Made by a program: the position numbers and the translations under genes. From the NCBI GenBank assembly GCA_045580005.1, contig JAZNMZ010000060.1, forward strand, positions 1 through 56,463: 56,463 nucleotides of DNA, given 5' to 3'. Every line of letters starts with the position of its first letter. Position 1 is the stretch's first letter. This document shows positions 42,020 through 49,847 of this stretch, one piece after another. A model generated the notes under the pieces. The model had not been told where the DNA came from and did no database searches. It saw nothing but the letters and a program-made list of their open reading frames with translations. The stretch comes from UMGS1052 sp045580005. GTDB taxonomy: Bacteria; Bacillota; Clostridia; Oscillospirales; CAG-382.

Positions 42020-42949
42020 TCAATCAAGAAAAATCGGATTTGTCCAGGCATACTTGCCGTCGGCGTCGATTACAGTCATACGCACATACTCGTGCCTGCC
42101 TGCCCACCAGTCAAGTTCAAACTCAGCGTGAGTCATACTGCCATCGGCACTGTCTATATAACGCGTCGGGTGATTTGCGCTGTGGATGCGGATTCTTGCC
42201 GCAGGAGAGCAATCTATATAAGCTTTTTGTTCATCAACATAGAAGTTATAAATCTCGGGACCGCAGGACGAATAAAATTTGCCTGCCGCAAGTGCGCGAA
42301 GAATAGAATTTATATCATTCTCAGCCTTTACCATTACCCAGCCTCCGGCCAAGGTTTCAAGCCCGTGTGCATCGTCGGCTGCAACTCCGTAAATACGGAT
42401 ACCCTGCCCCAGAAGCTCGTCCCAGTATGCCGCGTCTGTATCCATGTCGTAATATATGGCGCTGGTTGTGTTCCAGATTTCCATGGCAAAATTGCCTTTT
42501 TGCTTTTCGAAGTGTCTTGCAGGAGTCGAGCTCCACTGCGGATGACAGTATATCGTGAGGTTATTCTTAGCATGAGCTTCGTCAAGAAATGCCTGATACT
42601 CATGCTGGTCCTTCGCTCTTCCAGACGGGAAGGTGTCGTCGTGGTTGTAGCCGTTGCCGTCCTCCTTTGACGGACCGATACACAATGTATGGAAGCAACG
42701 GAAGCCCTTGTCGCGCACAAACTCATTGTCAAACTCCATACCCGGAATGATTGTAATGCCTGTTTCGGGGGCAAAGTTCTCGAAATTATATCTTCTGTGG
42801 TCGGTGATAGCGAGAAAATCGTATCCCCGCTCCATAAGATACCGCATTGTCTGCTCGGGGGTAGTGTTGCCGTCGGAGCGTGTAGTGTGGCAGTGCAGAT
42901 TGCCCTTGAGCATTTTTCCGCCACCGATAAACGCCTGCTGTTGTTTCAT
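42020..42949 (-). CDS. PHP-domain metal-dependent phosphoesterase, copy A
   Basis: This is a 309-residue paralogue of the next gene, with MKQQQAFIGGGKMLKGNLHC at the start and the metal motifs HCHTTRSDG, ITDHRRY, YCHPQW and AADDAHG. It was made by tandem duplication; the proteins share start, end and all metal ligands but differ in surface segments. The start ATG at 42949 follows GAGGGTG; an upstream ATG in frame overlaps this site. A consensus promoter lies upstream. Confidence 0.88.
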   Translation of the reverse strand: MKQQQAFIGGGKMLKGNLHCHTTRSDGNTTPEQTMRYLMERGYDFLAITDHRRYNFENFAPETGITIIPGMEFDNEFVRDKGFRCFHTLCIGPSKEDGNGYNHDDTFPSGRAKDQHEYQAFLDEAHAKNNLTIYCHPQWSSTPARHFEKQKGNFAMEIWNTTSAIYYDMDTDAAYWDELLGQGIRIYGVAADDAHGLETLAGGWVMVKAENDINSILRALAAGKFYSSCGPEIYNFYVDEQKAYIDCSPAARIRIHSANHPTRYIDSADGSMTHAEFELDWWAGRHEYVRMTVIDADGKYAWTNPIFLD

Positions 42950-42981
42950 TGTGACACCCTCTTTTTTCATTGTTCGAGTTA

Positions 42982-43010
42982 ATTATAGCATTTGAAACAT
43001 ACAAATTCAA
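42982..43010 (-). promoter_or_regulatory. Promoter of the PHP gene pair
   Basis: TTGAAT (43010-43005), 17-nt spacer, TATAAT (42987-42982) with TGC before it. Confidence 0.85.
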
Positions 43011-43070
43011 CAATTTTAATTTTTTTGGGGGTAGAAAAAGCCTCTTTCTTTTTGTGCTTTTTGCACAACA

Positions 43071-43098
43071 AAAAAGGAGAAGACTTTTGTCCTCTCCT
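43071..43098 (-). terminator. Terminator of the glycerol-3-phosphate operon
   Basis: AGGAGAGGAC / GTCTTCTCCT hairpin with AAAA loop and a run of T on the minus strand, directly after the HAD gene. Confidence 0.88.
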
Positions 43099-43103
43099 AT
43101 CTG

Positions 43104-43895
43104 CTATTTTGTAAGCTCGTCGACTATTGCGCGGATGTTGTCATAGATAAATTCGGGCTTTACTTCGCTTGTCATAAGGTCGTCCATTGTTCCCTCACCG
43201 CTCAGCACAAACACACTCGAGATACCCGCATTAACTCCGCAGGCAATGTCGGTATAGAGTCTGTCGCCAACAAGCGCGGTTTCTTCCTTTTTGTAGCCTG
43301 TCTTTTCCATAGCAAGCTGCGCCATTGTGGGCTGAGGCTTACCGATAAAGACCGGGCGTCTTTTTGTAGCATTAAAAAGCATTTCGCTCACCGAGCCACA
43401 GTCGGGGACAAAGCCGTACCATGTCGGACACACCCAGTCAGGATTTGTCGCAATATAATCGACACCTCTGCCAAGCAGGATACATGCCTCCTCAAGCTTT
43501 TTAAAGGTAAGCTCGGTGTCAAAGCCCATGCAAAGACAGTCTATATCGTCTTCAAGCTCAACCGTGACAGGCAGCCCTGCATCCCCGAGCTGCTCGGCAA
43601 AAGACTGTGTGCCGAAAGCATAAATCTTTTTGTAGTTTTTCTTTTCAAGATACAGAACCGTCGCATTGACCGAGGTGAGAAAATCGTCCTGTGTGGCAGA
43701 AATGCCAAGAGAAGCGAGCTTCTGAACATACTTGTCAACGCTCTTTGAGGAGTTGTTTGTCAGAAAAATATATCTTCCGCCTATACTCTTCACATATTCA
43801 AGAAAATCAATCGTTCCGTCAAACAAGTCGTTATCAAGATATATTGTACCGTCCATATCAAGCAAGAACAGCTTTTTTCCCTTAAGACCGCTCAT
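43104..43895 (-). CDS. HAD-IIA (NagD-like) phosphatase
   Basis: This 263-residue HAD-superfamily hydrolase has DMDGTIYLD (motif I) near 14, LTNNSS (motif II) near 47, the C2 cap region, FIGKPQPTMAQLA (motif III) and VGDRLYTDIACG (motif IV). NagD-like enzymes dephosphorylate small sugar or polyol phosphates such as glycerol 3-phosphate, phosphoglycolate or UMP. Its place after glpP suggests a glycerol phosphate phosphatase, which is inference. The ATG overlaps the glpP stop (ATGA). The start at 43895 has GGAGG 11 nt upstream. Confidence 0.88.
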   Translation of the reverse strand: MSGLKGKKLFLLDMDGTIYLDNDLFDGTIDFLEYVKSIGGRYIFLTNNSSKSVDKYVQKLASLGISATQDDFLTSVNATVLYLEKKNYKKIYAFGTQSFAEQLGDAGLPVTVELEDDIDCLCMGFDTELTFKKLEEACILLGRGVDYIATNPDWVCPTWYGFVPDCGSVSEMLFNATKRRPVFIGKPQPTMAQLAMEKTGYKKEETALVGDRLYTDIACGVNAGISSVFVLSGEGTMDDLMTSEVKPEFIYDNIRAIVDELTK

Positions 43896-44440
43896 ATTGT
43901 ATCTTTCCTCCAAAAATCTTTTTTGCTCACCGACACAGCCTCAGCTCCGCCGTCTACTGCGGCTTTTATTTCGTCGACTGTTTCTATAAGACCTCCGAGC
44001 ACTATCGGCATATCAAGCTCGCTCTTAAGTCTTGTAATCACCTTTGGCATTGTTCCGGGCATAATCTCTATCATATCCGCTTTTGACGATTTTGCTGCGT
44101 CTACCGTTGTTTCGACAGAGTGCGAATCAACTATAAAAAACCTCTGTATAGTGAACACTCCGATTCTTTTTGCGATCTTTATGATATTTGTGCGCGTGCT
44201 GATAATACCGTCAACACCCTGTTCTGTTGCAAAACGGATGCCGTACTCGTCCTTGCCGATACCCTCAGCGAGGTCTATATGTACAAACAGCTTTTTGCCT
44301 GCTGTGTGTGCAAGCTCTGTCTGCGCCTTTATTTCAGCAATATTGGGAGCGAGCAGAAATATCATTTCTACATCAGATTTCACAGCCTCGATAAGCTCTT
44401 GGTTACTTCTTACTGCGGCAATTATCTTTCCGTGTGTCAT
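43892..44440 (-). CDS. glpP: Glycerol-3-phosphate responsive antiterminator GlpP
   Basis: This 182-residue TIM-barrel protein matches GlpP: KIIAAVRSNQELIEAV at the N-terminus, VEMIFLLAPNIAEI, KKLFVHIDLAEGIGKDEYGI near 50, IISTRTNIIKIAK and IEIMPGTMPKVI near 125. GlpP with bound glycerol 3-phosphate stops termination in the leaders of glp mRNAs. Such a leader terminator is visible upstream of this very operon (47514-47543). GGGGAGAG precedes the ATG. Confidence 0.92.
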   Translation of the reverse strand: MTHGKIIAAVRSNQELIEAVKSDVEMIFLLAPNIAEIKAQTELAHTAGKKLFVHIDLAEGIGKDEYGIRFATEQGVDGIISTRTNIIKIAKRIGVFTIQRFFIVDSHSVETTVDAAKSSKADMIEIMPGTMPKVITRLKSELDMPIVLGGLIETVDEIKAAVDGGAEAVSVSKKDFWRKDTI

Positions 44441-44457
44441 TTCACTCTCTCCCCTTT

Positions 44458-44802
44458 TCAGTCAACATTTTTTGTAGCAACAAGCTTACTGCCGAATACA
44501 TCTTCTATTATAACATCACCAACGCAAATTGGCAAGTCGGGTTTTGCATTATTTATAATTTTCATTGCTTCAAAGATTTTTCCTTTGGGAATAGGCTCGT
44601 TTGTCTTGACAGGAACAAGCTCGCCGCTGCTGCTTTTTACGGTTGTGGTAATTGTACGCATTGGGTTTGTGCACTCGGTACGGGCATAAGTTTCGCCTCT
44701 GGGACAAGTGTTGCCCTCTACCTTTACAACCTTGCCGTCTTTCAGCTCAACTCTAAGGCTGCAGCCTATGGGACACACTATGCATGTAAGTTCTCTTGTC
44801 AT
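44458..44802 (-). CDS. DUF1667 iron-sulfur-type small protein of the glp operon
   Basis: This 114-residue protein has CIVCPIGCSL near residue 8, CPRG near 33 and a further cysteine in RTECTNP, a cluster-binding pattern. DUF1667 proteins often lie next to GlpA-like and FAD oxidoreductase genes and probably form a complex for anaerobic glycerol-3-phosphate oxidation. The ATG at 44802 shares one base with the preceding stop (TGATG), with GGAGG as ribosome site. Confidence 0.9.
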   Translation of the reverse strand: MTRELTCIVCPIGCSLRVELKDGKVVKVEGNTCPRGETYARTECTNPMRTITTTVKSSSGELVPVKTNEPIPKGKIFEAMKIINNAKPDLPICVGDVIIEDVFGSKLVATKNVD

Positions 44803-46040
44803 CACTTTGCCTCCTCAAGGATAAATCTGAGCTCCGAGACTCCGTCAAAAAGCTCATTTCCAAGCTTTATGCTTTCCATTTCGCCGGGAGCGACCTTTGC
44901 CTTTTTCTTTGAAAGGATTACCTTGTCGCCGCTCACTACACTTATTTTTACATTTCTGAATACATCCGATACTCTGAAATATACCGTTACATCCTTCTTC
45001 TTTGTAATTGTCTGGGGAACAGTGTAGCGGATTTTGCCGTCGGTCCTTATGGAAATGTCAATTTTTTCCCCGTCCGTGTTCTTTATATAGTCTGCTGCGC
45101 TCTTTCCTGCAATCTCGGCTTCCTCTGACACATAATCGACAAGGTCGTGTACATGAAGCACATTGCCACAGGCAAAAACACCCTCGCATGAGGTCTGTCT
45201 GTCCTGGTCGACACTTGCGCCGTTTGTAATTCTGTCAAGAGCGATTGATGCCTTGCTTGTAAGCTCATTTTCCGGGATAAGTCCGACAGACAAAAGGAGT
45301 GTGTCGCACTCGATATACTCGCGTGTTTCGGCTATAGGGCGTCTGTTCTCGTCGACCTTTGCGACAGTAACGCCGCTCACACGCTCCCTGCCGTGTATCT
45401 CGACAACAGTGTGACTGAGTTTCAGAGGAATATCAAAGTCATTAAGGCACTGCTCTATATTGCGTGCAAGACCGCCCGAATACGGCATAAGCTCGCATAC
45501 AGCCATAACCTTTGCACCCTCAAGCGTCATTCTTCTTGCCATGATAAGACCTATGTCGCCCGAGCCTAAGATTACCACCTTTTTGCCGGGCATATAGCCC
45601 TCAAGGTTTACAAGCTTCTGCGCCGTTCCTGCACTGTATATGCCTGCAGGTCTTGTGCCGGGGATGTTGAGTGCTCCCTTCGAGCGCTCACGGCAGCCCA
45701 TTGCAAGGATTATTGCCTTTGCCTCAATCTGAAAAATGCCGTCCTCAGTGTTTGTCGCAGTGATAACCTTGTCTTCTGTTATATCAAGCACCATTGTGTT
45801 GAGCTTATAAGGGATTCCAAGCTCCTTTACGCGCTTTTCGTATCTCCAGGCATACTCGGGTCCTGTGAGTTCCTCTCCGAACTTGTGAAGCCCGAAACCG
45901 TTGTGTATACACTGCCGGAGTATTCCGCCGAGCGCGCTGTCTCTCTCAAGGATAAGAATGTCGCGGACACCCTGCTCATACGCCGCCACCGCAGCGCTCA
46001 TGCCTGCCGGCCCTCCTCCGATAATAACAAGCTCTGTCAT
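44802..46040 (-). CDS. FAD-dependent NAD(P) oxidoreductase of the glp operon
   Basis: This 412-residue pyridine-nucleotide-disulfide type protein has the FAD motif VIIGGGPAGMSAAVAA at the N-terminus, ALGGILRQCIHNGFG, AMGCRERSKGALNIPG, the NAD motif VVILGSGDIGLIMARRM near 155 and the second FAD motif GVFACGNVLHVHDLVD near 290. It is paired with GlpA and DUF1667 in clostridial operons. It probably passes electrons from glycerol-3-phosphate oxidation. A beta-rich C-terminal extension after residue 330 is family-typical. It lies three nt after glpA. Confidence 0.9.
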   Translation of the reverse strand: MTELVIIGGGPAGMSAAVAAYEQGVRDILILERDSALGGILRQCIHNGFGLHKFGEELTGPEYAWRYEKRVKELGIPYKLNTMVLDITEDKVITATNTEDGIFQIEAKAIILAMGCRERSKGALNIPGTRPAGIYSAGTAQKLVNLEGYMPGKKVVILGSGDIGLIMARRMTLEGAKVMAVCELMPYSGGLARNIEQCLNDFDIPLKLSHTVVEIHGRERVSGVTVAKVDENRRPIAETREYIECDTLLLSVGLIPENELTSKASIALDRITNGASVDQDRQTSCEGVFACGNVLHVHDLVDYVSEEAEIAGKSAADYIKNTDGEKIDISIRTDGKIRYTVPQTITKKKDVTVYFRVSDVFRNVKISVVSGDKVILSKKKAKVAPGEMESIKLGNELFDGVSELRFILEEAK

Positions 46041-46043
46041 ATC

Positions 46044-47477
46044 TTATTTTCCCTCCTTTGTTATGCCTGTGATAAGCTTTGAATTTCCGCCGCATTTTGT
46101 TATATCCTCATACGGAATACCAAGCTCCCTTGACAAAAGTCCCATAATATACGGTGTGCAAAATCCGCCCTGGCATCTGCCCGTCTGCGCTCTTGTGCGG
46201 CGCTTTACGCCGTCAAGGTCAAATGGCCTGGGGTTTGCTCTTATTGCAGCGAGAATCTCGCCCTCGCTCACACTTTCACAGCGGCAGATTATTCTGCCGT
46301 AGGTTTTGTCTTTGTTTATTATTTCATTCTTCTTTTCGATACTTGCCTCGGAGAAGAAATGCGCAGGCTCTCTTGTGGGGTTGTAGCTTGCGTTTTCTTT
46401 CATTTCAAGTCCGCCCTCGCGCAGCATATCGCACACCATAAGAGCAATTGCAGGGGAAGCCGAAAGGCCGGGAGATTCAATTCCTGCCACATTGATAAAG
46501 CCCTTGAGAGGTGAAGTTATGATAAAATCGCCTGTATTGCCTGCAGCACGCAGACCGCAAAAAGAAGTAATTGTCTTGCCGTAAGGAACCGACTTCAGAT
46601 TTTCGCTCGCTTCCTTTATGATATGAGAAAATCCCTCGGCGGTGGTGCTGTGATCTTCCTTGTCGGAAATATTGACAGAGGTGGGGCCTGTGAGCAGGTT
46701 TCCGTCGACTGTGGGAGTAACAAGTATACCCTTGCCTGCTTTTGTGGGTGTTCTGAAAACCGTGTGCGACACAAGGTTCCCGCATTCTCTGTCAAGCAGT
46801 ATATACTCGCCGCGTCTGGGAGTAATCTTAAAAGAACTATCGCCCGCAAAAGACGCTATCCTATCAGCAAACAGTCCTGCTGCGTTAACAACATATCTTG
46901 CCTGCACGCTGCTGTTTTCGGAGAAAATCTCATATCCGCCATCGGTTTTTGTAATGCTCTTTACTTCAAAATTACGCATAAGCTGAGCACCGTTATCCAT
47001 GGCGTTTCCTATTGCAGCGATTGTCAGCTCATACGGACATACAATAGCTCCAGTGGGAGCAAGCAGAGCGCAGGTAACGCTGTCTGATATGTTGGGTTCT
47101 ATCTTTCGTGCCTCGTCGCCGTCAAGAATACTAAGCTCTTTTACACCGTTTCTTACTCCACGCTCATAAAGCGCTTCTATCGTCTTTTTGTCCTCATCAG
47201 AAAAGCCTATGACAATTGAGCCGTTTTTCTTATACTTTACTCCGAGCTCTGCTGTCACCTTTTCCATCATCCGAGAACCTTGTACATTGAGCTTTGCCTT
47301 GAGGCTTCCGTGTTCGGCGTCAAATCCTGCGTGAACAATGGCGGAGTTTGCCTTTGTGGCACCCATGGCAACATCGTTTTCCTTTTCGAGTATGCATATA
47401 CTGAGCCTGTACTGTGAGAGAGTTCTTGCTATCATTCCTCCCACAACGCCTGCTCCGATAATGGCTACATCATACAT
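46044..47477 (-). CDS. glpA: Anaerobic glycerol-3-phosphate dehydrogenase-like protein
   Basis: This 477-residue FAD protein has the dinucleotide motif DVAIIGAGVVGGMIARTLS, ANSAIVHAGFDAEHG near 50, the LPRRGEY-type TPRRGEYILLD near 225 and GLRAAGNTGDF. The C-terminal BFD-like domain binds an iron-sulfur cluster (CRCESVSEGEI near 400, RTRAQTGRCQGGFCTPY near 435). It oxidises glycerol 3-phosphate to dihydroxyacetone phosphate in the known family. The start is the ATG at 47477 after GGGAG; an upstream ATG is not spaced properly. It is the first gene of the operon. Confidence 0.9.
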   Translation of the reverse strand: MYDVAIIGAGVVGGMIARTLSQYRLSICILEKENDVAMGATKANSAIVHAGFDAEHGSLKAKLNVQGSRMMEKVTAELGVKYKKNGSIVIGFSDEDKKTIEALYERGVRNGVKELSILDGDEARKIEPNISDSVTCALLAPTGAIVCPYELTIAAIGNAMDNGAQLMRNFEVKSITKTDGGYEIFSENSSVQARYVVNAAGLFADRIASFAGDSSFKITPRRGEYILLDRECGNLVSHTVFRTPTKAGKGILVTPTVDGNLLTGPTSVNISDKEDHSTTAEGFSHIIKEASENLKSVPYGKTITSFCGLRAAGNTGDFIITSPLKGFINVAGIESPGLSASPAIALMVCDMLREGGLEMKENASYNPTREPAHFFSEASIEKKNEIINKDKTYGRIICRCESVSEGEILAAIRANPRPFDLDGVKRRTRAQTGRCQGGFCTPYIMGLLSRELGIPYEDITKCGGNSKLITGITKEGK

Positions 47478-47513
47478 AAAAAACATCTCCCTTTTCTTAT
47501 TTTTGAGCGCAAA

Positions 47514-47543
47514 AAAGACGCACCAAAATAAACCCCCGTCTTT
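47514..47543 (-). promoter_or_regulatory. Leader terminator, candidate GlpP antitermination site
   Basis: On the minus strand AAAGACG (47543-47537) pairs with CGTCTTT (47520-47514), followed by TTTT. It lies between the promoter and glpA. AATAAAC upstream could instead pair with GTTTATT in the loop, an alternative fold. A terminator in the leader of an operon that encodes GlpP fits the known glp control. Confidence 0.7.
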
Positions 47544-47586
47544 GAGAGTTTATTCTGATACGCCTCCAAATCTCTGTATCGAGTAA

Positions 47587-47615
47587 ATTATAGCATAAAA
47601 AAGAGCGTTTGTCAA
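47587..47615 (-). promoter_or_regulatory. Promoter of the glycerol-3-phosphate operon
   Basis: Perfect TTGACA (47615-47610), 17-nt spacer, perfect TATAAT (47592-47587) with TGC before it. The leader is about 100 nt. Confidence 0.92.
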
Positions 47616-47632
47616 TTTATATATCGCATTTT

Positions 47633-48301
47633 TCAGTTAAAAGATGGCTCTTTTACCTGCGTGTCGGCAAAACTATTGTTACCGGGAGACGGCTCGGACA
47701 TACTGAAATACATTTTTGCTGCCTTTGTTGTGCCGAAATCTCTGTTTGAGCCTGTATTCTGCACTCTGTTAAAGGCTTCTCTGAACATTGCGTTATGCGC
47801 CTCTTCTCTGTTTAGGAGAAAGTCTATTGTTTCTCTTACCTTTTTGTCGTTTATCTGTCGGTAGAGATACTCATAAACCACCTTTGCTCTCTGCTCGGAG
47901 GCTATATTTGAAAGCAGGTCCGCGCAAAGGTCGCCCGTCACGCTCACATAGTCGCCTGTCCAGGAGTAGCCCGACGCATTGATAAGTCCGGGGTTAAGTC
48001 CTGTGAGCACATGGGTCTGTATCTCTCCCGCAGGCACAGCCGAGGCGTTGACATCATGTCCGTTCAAAAGACTTATTGTCTGCGCCACCATTTCCATGTG
48101 ACCAAGCTCCTCGGCTGCAATATCAAGAAACAGGTCCTTTATCTCGGGGTCCTTGATTCGAAAGCTCTGGGACATATACTGCATTGCCGCCTTGAGCTCA
48201 CCGTTTGCGCCGCCCAGCTGCTCCTGCAAAAGAGCCGCATACTGCGGATTTGGTTTTTCTACTGCCACGGGATGAAAGAGCATTTTTTCGTGTTTGAACA
48301 T
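47633..48301 (-). CDS. Manganese catalase family protein, CotJC-like
   Basis: This 222-residue dimanganese catalase breaks down H2O2. The metal ligands are recognisable: Glu in GGANGELKAAMQY near 35, Glu and His in AAEELGHMEM near 65, Glu in ASEQRAKVVYEY near 135, and His in NREEAHNAMF near 170. It is longer than CotJC (about 189) but shorter than secreted Mn catalases. CotJC proteins belong to spore coats, and a sigma-E-like promoter lies upstream, but the organism may use it in vegetative cells. GGGAGG precedes the ATG. Confidence 0.88.
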   Translation of the reverse strand: MFKHEKMLFHPVAVEKPNPQYAALLQEQLGGANGELKAAMQYMSQSFRIKDPEIKDLFLDIAAEELGHMEMVAQTISLLNGHDVNASAVPAGEIQTHVLTGLNPGLINASGYSWTGDYVSVTGDLCADLLSNIASEQRAKVVYEYLYRQINDKKVRETIDFLLNREEAHNAMFREAFNRVQNTGSNRDFGTTKAAKMYFSMSEPSPGNNSFADTQVKEPSFN

Positions 48302-48330
48302 AATTTTGTCCTCCCTTTTCTTTTGCTCTT

Positions 48331-48359
48331 ATATTTTGCTATTTTACCGCAAAATATTC
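48331..48359 (-). promoter_or_regulatory. Possible sigma-E-like promoter of the Mn catalase
   Basis: GAATATT (48359-48353) matches the sigma-E -35 KMATATT. After 14 nt, CAAAATAT (48338-48331) is a 5-of-8 match to CATACAMT. No good sigma-A promoter was seen. Confidence 0.3.
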
Positions 48360-48373
48360 GCCAAAAAACAAAA

Positions 48374-48399
48374 GACCGAAGCAAAATTTTGCTTCGGTC
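48374..48399 (-). terminator. Terminator of the stalk-domain protein gene
   Basis: Palindrome GACCGAAGCAAAA / TTTTGCTTCGGTC, followed by TTTTG and T-runs on the minus strand. Confidence 0.88.
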
Positions 48400-48413
48400 C
48401 TTATTTTCACAAC

Positions 48414-49820
48414 TCAGTTTTCAAGCTTTCTTATCTGCCCTTGCCATCTGACAAGAACATAAATCCCGCCGTCGGGCGACACAAAGCTGTCGTCTGCGTA
48501 TACATATTCGGCAATTCTTTGCGGAATACTACCCACACCGTCGTAGGTAAAATATCCGTCATCCACAGCAGACACCTCATAATAGTCGCGCACAACCATC
48601 GGGTACTCATATCCGGGGCATGCCACATTTCGCAGATAAATCCTGCCGTCAATGCTGCCTATGATTTCCATACTGTTCCACTGAGGGAATTCCTCGTTCA
48701 CGCACTCAAGCTCGCCGTCGCAAAGGCGCCAGAGTGTGCTTGACAGGGATGTAAAAGTGCGTATCATCTTGAGCTGCGCTCTCGTGTTGAAATAGATATT
48801 TCCGTCGCCCGATACCGCTGCCTGCCACACAAACAAATCCTTGCCTATATAGTAAAGCTTGCCGTCGGCTTCGATATAGCTGTAGACAGGTCTTCCTATC
48901 GTTCCACTGCCGTCCTCGTACCATATACTGTAATTGTTGGTAATGTCATAGAACTGCACGCCGCCCAGAGTATAACCACGACTCCATATATCATTGCTGA
49001 TAGACGCAATTTCCTTTGTGCCGTACCCTCCTGTTACCACTGTCACCTCGGGAAGAACATACTCGCCGAAAACCGCAACACCATCTGTCACCGTCACCTT
49101 AGCAGAGGTGTATGTAAACTGATTTTCCTCTGCGCTCGGGTCGTATTCAATCTCGTGCCTTTCGCCTGTGGCGTAGTCGTACTTATAATATTTTATCGTA
49201 TCCTTTATGGTATATCCGCCGGATTCAAGAGGAATATCCTCGCTTACCACAGAGCTCACAACAACGCCATCCGAAAGATATTTTTCAATATTCAATGACT
49301 CCTCGGCATGAAGCCCCGTTTCGAGGCAGAATGTGTTGTTTTCCCACTTGGTTTCCCATGCAAACTCCTCGTGGGCAAACTCCCAGGTCATCGGGAAGTA
49401 TGTCACTCCCCTGAGGTTAAGCAGCGGATATTCAAGCTCGCTGTTGTCAATCCTCTTGCCGTTGAGATATATCGGATATTCGGGCAAAACCGCACTTAGA
49501 TACTTGCTGTTTACGGTTGTTTCATATATCGGAAGCTTGCTCGGCTCCGACGGCTGATAGACAATGTACAGTCCCTTTTCGTTGTCCCACGAAGTCGAAA
49601 GGTCGAGCGCACGGCAGTAATCGTAAGTCATCGGGAAGTATGTAATATCCTTGTATGAGATAAACGGATAAAGCGAGTCCCAATAGTACACAGGGGAATT
49701 TTCGATTATACATTCGTAGTCGGGGATGAGAACAGTAACCTCGCCCGACGCGCTTGCTGCAACACAAACAAGGCAGAGTACACAAAAAGCCACTGCCGCG
49801 AAAGTAATCTTTCTTTTCAT
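48414..49820 (-). CDS. Exported protein with copper-amine-oxidase-N-like (stalk) domains
   Basis: This 468-residue protein has a signal peptide ending near ASASG (residue 26). Two stalk-type repeats follow: SLYPFISYKDITYFPMTYDY near 50 and YPLLNLRGVTYFPMTWEF near 130, the latter after VYLNGKRIDNS-type sequence. These match the Cu_amine_oxidN1 fold found in clostridial wall proteins, without copper chemistry. The remainder is beta-rich with propeller-like short strands. It is 27 nt after the PstS-like gene. Function unknown; probably a wall-associated sensor or scaffold. Confidence 0.75.
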   Translation of the reverse strand: MKRKITFAAVAFCVLCLVCVAASASGEVTVLIPDYECIIENSPVYYWDSLYPFISYKDITYFPMTYDYCRALDLSTSWDNEKGLYIVYQPSEPSKLPIYETTVNSKYLSAVLPEYPIYLNGKRIDNSELEYPLLNLRGVTYFPMTWEFAHEEFAWETKWENNTFCLETGLHAEESLNIEKYLSDGVVVSSVVSEDIPLESGGYTIKDTIKYYKYDYATGERHEIEYDPSAEENQFTYTSAKVTVTDGVAVFGEYVLPEVTVVTGGYGTKEIASISNDIWSRGYTLGGVQFYDITNNYSIWYEDGSGTIGRPVYSYIEADGKLYYIGKDLFVWQAAVSGDGNIYFNTRAQLKMIRTFTSLSSTLWRLCDGELECVNEEFPQWNSMEIIGSIDGRIYLRNVACPGYEYPMVVRDYYEVSAVDDGYFTYDGVGSIPQRIAEYVYADDSFVSPDGGIYVLVRWQGQIRKLEN

Positions 49821-49847
49821 ACTGTTTTCTCCTTTTTGCTGATTTTT

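Noticed and set aside
43053..43069. TTGTGC-TTTTT-GCACAA hairpin
   Set aside because: It lies just past a better terminator and has no U-run of its own; probably not functional separately.
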